A stretch of DNA of 64,000 bases from assembly GCA_038503035.1 (NCBI GenBank), contig JAVSML010019116.1:1-64000 (forward strand), read 5' to 3'. Position numbers and translations under genes: made by a program. The notes under the pieces are model-generated. The model had not been told where the DNA came from and did no database searches. It worked only from the letters and a program-made list of their open reading frames with translations. The DNA is from Crocodylus rhombifer (taxonomy: Eukaryota > Chordata > Crocodylia > Crocodylidae). Below, one piece after another: positions 42,001 to 54,000 of the stretch (the stretch's first letter is position 1; every line of letters starts with the position of its first letter).

Positions 42001-45000
42001 AAAAACTTGGAAGCATATGAAAAATATTTTGTCTGCAACTTCTGTTCAGGTTCTGACACATTTCCAGTCGACATAACCAAATTCAAACTGCCCACTCTCT
42101 TTTCTAGAGCAGACTTCGGAAAAATCTGAATATGGTGACAGACAAAGCTATTTGTGAGAATCTATCACCATTTAGAAGAGAACAAAAAATTTAGCCTGCA
42201 ACTGCTTGGCCACTAACAACGGGTTATACAAGCAAAACATTTGTACTCCCTAGGATCACCATAAACCAATTACTACAGAGTCTAGACAAAGCAGGCAAGC
42301 TATAAGCAGATCAGGTGAGGTCAAGAGGGATTATTTCAGCCCTCTCTCCTTCACTTCCAAGGCTATTTTCACTTCTATTCAACAATTTGAACATGCTACA
42401 TAAATTGTAACCTAATGGGCACCTTCCTCGGGTAGCAGGTTCCAGGTCTAAGGATTCTTTTACAAGTGGTTATAGGAAAATAAAAAATATATATATAAAT
42501 TTTTCTAGAGGTCATAATACTAGGCTGCAAACCCTTTTAAAGATGCAGCGGACCAGGTGTTTGGATCAGCGGTTTTGTGAACAGGAAATATTCATATACA
42601 ACTACAAAGGACCAATCCAGTTGAAATAAGTTATGCATACCTAGTATAGCATGTTAATTTGTCTTCTCCACTGTCTCACAAAAAAGTAATTATATCAATT
42701 GACTGTTTCAATAAGCATAAATAAAATGCACAGGCTTGAAGGATCTTCTCACCTTTGCGAATGCTCACTGCATGCCCAAGTAGCATCAAAACTAAACAAG
42801 CCTAAGGTTAGAAACACTGTTGCTATTCAAAACTGTAAGAACAACAACAAAGGAATTTGTTTCGCATTGCTGTTTGGGAAACAGATCTACAGCAAGTATT
42901 GGAGTTATTCAGAAGAGAAGACGATGCGAAACAGACTGATGGGTCCATATACCTGTTTAGTGCAGAAACCAAAAAAAAAAAAAAAAAAATGCATCTGCTT
43001 GAACTAGAGAGGTTAAGGTAGACAGAATTTTGTTATCAGAGTTGAAATTATTCAGGACGTTAGATTTGATTACTTTCCACTTGTGATAAATGCCACAGAA
43101 GTACACAGCAAATAAATGCCTGCAGTATTTATTCAAAAGGCAAGAATGCCCCTTAATGAATACATTCTTTCCTACATCATGGGGCACCTTAGAGATCTTC
43201 CACCCGTTTATTACCTAAAACCCCTGCATGGATTAAGGTTGTAGAAAGGCAGTGTATGTTTCTGCAAGTGCACAAAATGCAAATTGCAGACTTCAGGTAC
43301 ATGACTACAGCAATTATTCAGGCATTACCATGCACAAATAGCTAATTAGACACCCTGTATATGCTCCTATCACACTTCAAGTGATCAATCACAGCAACTT
43401 GATTTAAAAAAAAAAGATGCATTTGCATATTTAAACCATACTTGCACATCTAAACAGTATAAAAACCAGGCCCACATTTTAAACAAAGGGTTAACATTAT
43501 ATTGAACCATTTACAGCCATCTGTTTATCAACTGAAAGATATGAAAGCCTCAACATTAAATACAGATGAAAAATCTGTTTCTAACAAGGTATGCAGTGTC
43601 CACTATGTTCCTCACATTTACTGCTTTGCTTGTTGATAGTGAACTTTGATGCAGGTAAGATTCAACTTCCCAGACAAGAATTCCTACCCCCCCCCCCCAA
43701 AAAAAAATCAACTTGAGAGCTTGAAAGAGACTGGACATTTTTTAATTGTGTTTTTTTTTGTAATTATAGTTTTATTAAAACTAAATATTTTTGCCAAATA
43801 ACTATGTATTTTATTTCTCCATCTATAAACTCTTGAAAAAATAAAATCACTGTTACAAAAACTATATTACGCCGTTTGAATTCATATTTCACAGTATTGT
43901 GTGTTAAGAATATATGCCTACAGGCACATATTTTGTGAACAACATACCAGCTTTGGTATAGAAACATATTATTTTTCACCTAAACAAAGGTAAAACATAT
44001 GAAATATCTGACCCAAATAAAGAGGTTCATGTTAAAAACATTACAAAGCTCAAGAATAGCAGCATCTGCAACCTAGAAATTGGACCCTGACTGGATCATT
44101 ACTTATGGCGACATAGATAAATAAGTACAAACTAAATCTTTACAAGAAATGAGTAACAAGAAATAGAATTTGTTACAAATATTTGCTGCACTTAAAAACC
44201 TGCATAAATGTATCATTTTACAAATACAGTTATATGAAACTTACACTTTAGAAAATAGATCCACCAATGCTGACACCCCCCCCCCCAAAAAAAAACCCAA
44301 AACAAAACAAAACACAAAAAACCAAACAACCCCCAAAAACCCAGAAACAACCTTTGGCATAATCTCAAGTAATCTCACATACTTCACTAAAGTAATTTTT
44401 CATGGTTTATTTTTAAAATTTTCTCTTTGGTAACAGTTTATTTCTCAGCCCCTTCTCCATCTGAAAAAAGGGACACAATTGTTATTCATTTATTTTACAC
44501 ACTGGCCTTCACTTGATATTTTAGGCTCAAAATAGCAGTTATTACATGGTAAAACTAATAGTTCACATCATATTTCCCCCAACCCCAATACTGGAAAGTG
44601 CAAAGATTGGTTCAAGAGTGCTGTATTGCACTTATGTAAACATCTATTACATCGTACCCGCTGGTCCTTGCCTCTTGCCTAAAGCTATGGGCATTTTTAG
44701 TTTATTGGCTCATTCTTGAAAAACAAAAACAAAAACACCCCCCCCCCCGCCACAACCCAGGAATACAAGACTCACATTTTGATAAGAATTGGTAAAAGTT
44801 TCCAGAATTAACAGCAGATATGGGGGGCGGGGGGGGGGGGGAAGAGGGGGGATAGGGGGAGAGAGAGGAGGGGATGACACCTACTTAACCTTTCTAATAA
44901 AAAATTAGTTTGGAAACTGAAGGTAGAATTGATTAGTATGGTGAATTAATGCAGCTGAGTTCTTTGACAGGAGGGACTAGTATGTCTAGCAAGAATACTA

Positions 45001-48000
45001 CCTAGTCACTTTCACAGAGTAGCAAAAAAAAAAACAAAAAAAAAAACGACAAATGAAAATCAAAAAACAGTAGCTCAGCCAGGTCAGTAAGAGGAGAATC
45101 AACTTGATTATAAAATAGAAGTATTCAGTAATCAATAATGGGGAAGAAATTATAGGGACCAAAGAGTTTAATATGGCTTTGCTGCCATTTCACTTAAAAT
45201 GTGCATATGATTATACAGGAACAGACTGTCAAATGGATGGGTAGTTTGCTCAGATGCAGTGTGGGTGGAAGCCTGGGGGGCTGTCAACCCAGTTGGCTTC
45301 CTGATCTAGAGCCATCCAGTCCTGGCTCAATTTAAGAGCTGTGGCTCTAATTGAAACCAGCAGGCGATTGGGCGTGGGGGAACTTTGCTCCAGAATGTGT
45401 GCCCTGACAGTTCACAACATGGGGATGGGGGCAGTCGATACAAGGGGTGGTGGGGCCACCTCTGCAGCTTTCCCAAGGGGACAGCTCCTTTTCCCAAGGA
45501 ATTCTCCACTGCCTGCCCCACTCCTGGAGACACAGGGTGGAGAATTTCTTATGAAAATAAATCGTCCACTTCATTTTAAAATAAAATGAACCAAAAACTT
45601 TGATAGGGCTCTAATGCTGTATGTGAAACAATAAGCATTTCCCTACTGTGTTTTTTCCCACCTGGAGCAAGTCACAGAATCACCATTCCTAAAGGGTGGC
45701 CATGGCTTCCTAGGTTCTTTTGACATGACAGAAGAACCAACACACAAAGAAAGCATCCTAGGGTGTAATATCTCAGCACCAAACTAAGCTGCTAACAACT
45801 TGCATATTCTGCAAAGACCATTTGAAAAGCAGTTTTACTGAGCTCTGAACTATCATAATTGTTCATTTAGCTTCGCTCTGTTTGTAGGCAAACAAACAGC
45901 AAGCTGCCAGTCAAGAAAAAGAAAGCAGTTCACAGCTCTCAAAAAACTGAGCCAAAGTAATAAATGGGTGCTACAATAAGTCTTCAATTTTCCAGTAGCA
46001 TCCAACTGTCAAACTCCACTATAGCTTATAAGCTATTTTAAATACAACAGGATCTATTTTAACATGCATTCAATGTAGCCAACTCCATTACAATTATAAA
46101 ACAAACCAATAAGATCAAAAGACTTAAAGAACCTACCCTCCTGCAAGCAACATTTTATCCATATATATGTATAGCTCTCTAAAAACTCCAGGAAGCACAG
46201 CAGCATACAGGTAATTGGTACAACCTAAATATGTTCTCTTAACTACAGAGTTTCTTCAGAAATCTTGGCCCCATAAATAACTTATGGTACTGGGCAGTAA
46301 AGTGTTTTCATAGCTCTTAACCCTGAGATGGAAGAAACAAAAGGAATGGATAGCCAAATGGACCAGGAATCAGGAGACCTAGGTTCTGCCGGTGACCTTT
46401 GGGTAAGCTTGTCCACACTTGACAGATGGGAACTATGACACTGATCTCCTTTGTAAAGCACTCAGATTCACTGATGAAAAGCCAGAGTATTCATGTAGGT
46501 GAATACTACAGCTTAGTAGTATTGCAGCTACAAGCGAACCAAAACACCAATCTACTATCCAAAATATTCTTACACAAAATCGCACGTCGGCTGTAATTAG
46601 ACATTTTAGATTTGTGACATCTGCAATGGAAAGAGCTCATGACCAATCTGCCCACCACTTGGAATTTACTGTGTCATTACAGTCCACCCAACGGTAACCA
46701 TGTTGGCTGCAAGTAATAGTACAGCAGTCTACTGTTCCCAGCTTATGTAATTTAAAAGAAATAATTGCCTAAACCAGGCATCCCTCATGGTCTTTTAGAA
46801 ATGTTTGTAACTGTAGCTTTACTAAACATTTTCAGATTCCTCATTTTGATCCGTATCATCTAGAAATTCTTCTACTGTTGGGTGGGTGGAGCCCAGATAG
46901 CACATTTTCATATGAGTAGTGAGGTTTTTTTGTGTACCAAAGCCCTTGCCACAAAAGAGACACACAAAAGTATGTTCATTTGAGTGCACAGATGTAAGGT
47001 GCCGGTTTAAGTCAGTCTTGTCTCGAAACATTTTTAAACAGTTCGGACACTGCACCTTCTTGCAGTTGAAGTGGATTGTCTTTTCATGCCGATCCATGTT
47101 GGACTTCAGTGTGAAGCTTGCAGGACACTTAGAGCACTGGAAGCGGGCAAACTGACCATGGGGGATATGATCAGCAAATTCAGTGACTATCGGTCTAGAA
47201 CAGTCAATGAAATCAAAAGGCAGTATCACAGATAAAGCGTGCTCATGGATGTGCTCCTCTAGCTCTTCAGCACACTCAAAAGCTCTCCAGCAGAAACCAC
47301 AAGTCAGTCCAGAGTCCCAGAACAGGCCTTCATTAACTAAAACCACATCTTCAGATCTTGAGATGTTTCTCTCTAAAACAGAAACACATACACAAATCAA
47401 TGACTTCTAATACAAGATTACACCTATTTTTAAATGATATTGACCTCTCTATTTACCTGCGTCAGAGCTGCCAAACTGCCAAAATGCTAAGAATCCATCA
47501 CAGGTGACCTGCAAATGAACAGCGCAATTAAGTTAAAATGAATGTATACAACAATGCTTCTATATGCTAATATCTAGATTTCCAATTCACTCACCTGTCA
47601 ACCCTCCTCCATCCCCCCCACTACTTGTCTAATGGAAACCCAACATTATGTTTTGCAACAAGTATTTCCTTTTCTACAAAGCTTCCACTCTGGACAACAT
47701 TTACTTACTTACATCAAGAGTTTGGGTGCATAAAGACAGGGCCCTAAAGCTCATGGATAGGCTATCAAATGAAAATGCCTGTTATAAAAGTGGCTCAAAT
47801 AAATGTTTAGTGTTGCTGAGAACGTGTAGGCCCCATTTAACCTTGGGGATGAAACATTTCTGCTTTTATTTAGAAGCCAACACAGGACTGTGGGTACCTG
47901 ACTGTAAACAGTAAAATTGAAGACTGTGCCCTTACCCCTTTACTGCTATTTCTGCTTTCCACAGAGAAACACTCATCTCAAGCAAAAACAGCCTCTGTTC

Positions 48001-51000
48001 AGTTTCCTTCACATGAAACTGTCTGGCATTACTGATTCTAAACCAATAAATAAGAGTAAAGCTTTTCATAAGTAATTTCCACTATGCCACTGCCTGGCAG
48101 ATGGTATGGCTTGGACTGGTCCGTCAGATTGTGGAGGAGTTATTAACCTTTCTTACTATTCAATTTTTCTAAGGTGACTGCAAAGGAAGAGGCTCTGCTT
48201 CTCTCCATTTGTTTAACGAGGCAAATTCCTTACTTAAAAATATTTGAGATGAAAGCCCCAAGATGAGAAACTTTTATATTTAGATAAAGCCATTCCTCCA
48301 TATATCCATATTCAGGGCAAGGGAAAGAAAAAGTGCATTTTGGATAGTTGTGTTTTCAACTATATTTATGCTGCATCTGAACTCTCCAGCACAATGGCTT
48401 AATAACTGTTTTATAATAAAAAAATATAGACATGCAATTTTTGTAAAAAATATTGTTCAGGATAAAAGTTCCATTGAGGTAAGGGGGAAAAAGGAGGGAG
48501 AGAGGGGGAGGAAAGGGAGCTGCAGAAAAGGTTAGGAAAGTGCTAGCTCTCCAGCCCAACAGCAGAACTGGATATCCCCCTCCCTACCCAAAATTTTAAA
48601 TATAGTATATTTTGAAAACAACTAATCGGTGAGAATCAGCTACAGGTATAAAATATTGTTCATCAGAAATTCTCCTGCCAGGGATAATTTGTTTCAAATA
48701 ACTTTAAACTTTAAAAAATGACTGCAATCATCTCTTGTTCTTACCTGAGTGGAGGAAGATGCGTCTCCTTTTATCCTGGTTTCTGGTGAAATGTCACCAG
48801 AACAGGAGATCTCAGGGGGGCTCTGAGTGGCAAGGTGTGATGAAGACAGCAGGGGAGATGGTGCTTCCACTTTGCCATCAAATTCGCCCCTTGAACGATT
48901 CAAGTTGGTGCCAGGCCCTGAGGAACACAGGAAACGAATCTCACCCACGTGAACTAGCACCAGCTGGTGGTTTTAAAAAAGGCCCTGAAAAGGCAGTGAA
49001 TGAGCACTTGCAGTTTATCTTCTCTCAGTGGGAGGGAATGCAGCAGTGTAGGGATGCCAGCCTTTTTTTTTTCCTTTTTTAAACTAGCCTCCCCACCCAG
49101 AATGCCAGTTGTCTGTATGTGATGCATGTGGTGAGCGTTACAACTCAAGGCTGCAAAATGGTCACTAAAAAGAGTTACATGGGAGAAAGAAGTATAAGGC
49201 AGCGTAAATAACAGAACTATTACATCTCCGAAACACACCACTTTCAACAAGTACTACGTGAAATATATACATCTAAGCTTGCCATTGAAGATGCATCAGT
49301 TATCTATACAATTTGCTTTTAGAAGTTTTTTTGTCAAAGCTTTTAAGCTCACTATTAACCTGGGGGGTTAAATACCCTAGGGTTATTTATTTATATATAT
49401 ACTTCCTCCTAGAACACAAAGTGCCTTACAAAGGTGAGAAAGTTTTTTCCTTAATTTATATTTATGAGAATACAGAAGCAAAGGAAACTTGTTCAAGGCT
49501 GCACAATTAAACCTTAAAACAGTTACACTCTCTAAACCTCACTTGCAGTTTAAAGGGGGAAAAATGACTGGCCAGGCAAAGTATTTGTACACTTCTGCTC
49601 TCTCTGAGACAGCAGCTAAATGGTACATTTTATACTGTAAGCAAAAAATATACTTAGAAAAATAGTGGAAGCGTAAGTATAAGTAACATTTTATGGAAGA
49701 TGAATTGCTTTAAGTTTAAAGCTGTTAATTAAACCTTAAAAGCCGCATTCAATTTTTTGCCTCCTTCAGCTACAAAAATAAACATAGGATTTATTAAAAG
49801 AAAGTAGGAAAAATAACCAGGAACAAAAGTATATTTATATTTAAACAGGATATTACTACAGATTAAGCTGTAAACAAGATGATGATTAAAATAATTTTTT
49901 GTCCTAATGACTTTTCATTGTCATTACAGAGTAATTCAGTTCAAACTTATGTGCAAGATAGCAAACAAGTCATGTAAAAGTGTCAGTCATTTCATAATCA
50001 AGTTAAAATACCTGCACATGTTGAGCTGCATAGTATGAACACCTATTTCAGAAATGCCCATTATTTCACATGCCACCATAATCAGAATGCAATTGAAATA
50101 TTCAAATGAAAAACTTCTTAAATTTTAAGCAACCCAATAATCTATTGTTTTATTCGATGCCAAAAAGGTCAGGTTTCTCAACCCTGTATCATCACATACT
50201 CCCACTGCTCTCTCAATTTTTGGTCTATATGAAACAGCAGTGCTACTCTTGCTCTGTATTTGGTTTTGCCTCTGCTGTTTTGATCACCTATATTAAAGTC
50301 TTTTTATTATAGCCAAAGATGATAACACTATTTTAAACTTCTTTTCCAACTGTTTCAGCTTAACAATAAATCGCAGAATGGAAGAGGACAAAAGGTGCCA
50401 AGAAAACCTAAAGACAGGCAATAACAATACGAAATCCATGAGTCAATGGCTCCAGTTCTAAAACAGGTGGATGTTTTATCCAACTTACACTGCCACAAAT
50501 GTAATTTCCTTCTGAACACACATCCTTCTAACTGAACAAGAAATTCAATATATTTAATGAGAATTAAATATTCAGGGAAAAGCAGCACAAAATTCAAGTC
50601 TGATCATTAAGACTGCCTGTGAAGCCAAACATTGGAGGCTAATTACTGTTCTGATTTAGTCTTACAATGCTGATTTGGTCCTATTTATATTGCAACTATA
50701 CAGTGGGACTCCAGACTGTGTACGGGAGGTTCAATCCGGAGACTTAAGCTTATCACAGAGTAAAAACAAGAGGACTTGGCTTACATAATTCCCTTGTTAG
50801 CCCTCAGAGGAAGCTACACTTCATATTCGGCTCCTACTAAACAGCTGCCCACTTTTCAAACCAAGGGTAAATGTTCATAAATGACCACCAGTAAGTTTTT
50901 GGTAGGGGAAAAAGTACATAGCCATTGACAGTGGGAATGGAGGACATTCAGCACAACACAAGAACAGTGATTATTTTGAAAACAGCCATTAAAAGACACT

Positions 51001-54000
51001 TATCTGTTTTTGCCAACTGCAAACATAAAAAAGCAGCACTGCTGTTCTCTGCTACGCGAGTAAGTAAACAGCATTTGAGTTCAGGCTCCATTCTGACTGG
51101 TATGGTAAGAAAATTAAGATGACTAAGTTTTAAATGCAATTTTCTTTAATGATTGAAAGATACTTTAACTTCTTAATGAGAAATTAAGGCTGCCTATAAT
51201 CCTTCAGTCACCATTGTTCATGGAAGTAACATGCATGCAAGTCCTTTAGCTATATGAAAGCTGTGGGTTTGCCAAAAGCAACAACAGATTTAAAAGTAAA
51301 CTCCTGCAGAAATGTCGAATTGAAAGGCAAAGGTCATTATGACATGCTTAAAATGACATCAATGACATTTTGGTTTTGCATGTACAAAAAAATCCATGTA
51401 CATGTGAATAGCTTTAAAGCATTCCCACCTGGGAAGAGTGACCACTGTGTAAATGTATTCCTTTAACTTTTACGGAAAGTATAAATTATTGGCTGCAATG
51501 AATTGCTATCTAAAAATAAAATACTAACTGGGTTAGGCCTACAGCAAAAGGGCCTTGTGTACTAAGTAACATCTTGGACAACAAGGTTCAAGGAACTGCT
51601 TCTCTAAACAGTTTTAGCTGCAAAACAGAGTGTAAACAGGAAGAGCTGAACTTAGACATATGAAGAGCTATAGAACATCTGAAAATATGAAAGGAGTCAT
51701 TTTAAGGGAGTTTAACTGAAGTACCCAGAAAGCTGAAGCACTGACTTTTTACACTGGAAAAGACAGATAAAATAACATGATTGAAATCACCAAGATTAAA
51801 TCTCTTCTTCTCTTAGACATAGAAGAAGAATAGCAAGACCCTCCACCTTAAAGAAATAGAAACTGGGCATAAATCTTAAGAGCTGACAAGCTCACCCTAA
51901 TCAGGGCCCACGTAAGCAAGCTCTGTACACAATATCAGGAAGGGGATTTTTCATTATCTCCCCAAAAACCCCTGTGAAGTCACTGGCAATCTTTAAGGCA
52001 CAAGCAGAGTTGAAGCAAGCTATCACATATTCATTTTGGAAACACACCCTTCAGGTAAAAATTAAGTTTTGCAAACACTTATTTTTGTTTATTTCGACTG
52101 TGGCTAATTCATAACATGTATACACATGATAGATATATTTAAACTAAAAAGTCACCAGGAAGCAGTGTTGCAGAAGTTTTTACTATATTTATTTAATACG
52201 TTACTCCAAAGGATCCCAAAATATTTGACAAAGAAGCTGATATAACAAGTTAAACACAAATGATGTCCTCTACCCCCAAAATGTCATCTCATCGGGGTGA
52301 ATTGCGACGCATGTCTAAAAGCACTTAACATCTCTACAGAAGTTTAATACAATGGAAGTAAACTTTACACAGATTTACAAAGGGCCTGAGAATAGTACAT
52401 GAACATCATTACTACAGTGGGATACTGGCACAGAGCAGCTTACTTATGAACAGTGCATGACATCTATAATGACAAGTAAAACGGAAATCCTGATCGCATG
52501 TGAAAGTCAGCATCTCCAGCATCAAACTGTCCCATACCACACTGATTCAACAGCTAACAAATCACTGAGATTACTTTTCTTACAGTATCCATTCTTTAGA
52601 CTTCCTATATGACGATTAAGCCAGCTAGCTTATGAGAAGCAATGTTATTCACAGTAAAAGACAGTACAGTTTCCAGCTATATGGCTATGATGTTATGTCA
52701 TAGCAAGAAATGTAAATTACCTTATTTTTAAACTGCTTTGAATCTGGTAAATTTAGAAGTACTGCACTTCTGCTTGATCCTTACATACAAAATACATTAA
52801 CAGGCACTGAAAAGCAAGAATCCTACTACGCTACATTTCTTATTAACTGAATATCAGGTAATTTCACACCTCAGGTGTCAGTATTACAAAACATACATTG
52901 CTTCTACTTCCACTGAAAAGACTGTTTCAGTTGCAAAGAACTTTTTACTTCGTTTTTTTTTTACTATGCAAAACCATTTTTGCAGAAACAGGGGGAAAAA
53001 AGCGAAGACAAAGCTTTCTGGTAACCAGTTCTTCCCCAAGTACAACTTCCCAGGTTTGAAATACATTAGAAAAAGAAGCATGAGGTACAATGAAGACTTT
53101 AGTGTGTTCTCAGTTAACATCTCACAAAAGTATGAATTATGTTAGAGGAAAACAACAGGGCTCCCATTTACACAGAGACTTTTAGAGGTATACCCATTCG
53201 AAACAGCTCATGAAAAAGCACAGAAAACACTCTTCTGTTCTTCATCTCCTCACTTCCATCTTATTTAAAAAAAAAAAAAAAAAAGCAAAGCAGATGTTAC
53301 CCCTAGTTAGATGAGGTACTTACAGTACCATTTTTGGAACAAGGAGGAGAACCGAATCAGAAGGTGGTCAGTCAAGGTCCAAATACAATTGAATTAAAAC
53401 TGAGGGTAGGAAACCTTTTTAAATGCTTCAAATTACAGTAATGAATTTCATTGTCAAATTCCACAAAGCAGAAAACAAAGTACTGAAACCTACCTACAAT
53501 TGCATGTGCTTAAACAAGAAAAAAAAAAAAAGATCAACCTTGTTCATGGTGCCTTAAAAAAAGGGTTTAAATGACTCAACATCCTCAAATTGTGCTTATA
53601 AAAACTATGGACATGAAATAATGGGAGGCAAAAACATCCAAAAAAAAAATCAATTGCTGATTGAAATGAGATGTTTTGGCTATATTGTAAGATCTAGCCA
53701 TTTGCTTTGCATGAACATTATACGCTATAGTTTTACAAAAGCATTATGTTCTGGGGGGATTTTTCTTTGGCTTGGGGGGGGGGAGGGAAAAGAGTGCTCA
53801 GTGTTAAAAATGATGCCTAGGATTTAACACTATACATTTAATACCACTAACGGATTAATATTACAAAGACGTACATTTAATTCTAATAAACATTAAAAAT
53901 AAGTCCATTTCAAAATTATGATGGCACATCCACGCGAGTCATGACAAACAGCACACATTTTAATAAAACACAGACAAAACATTTTTGAGCTCCATGCTTC

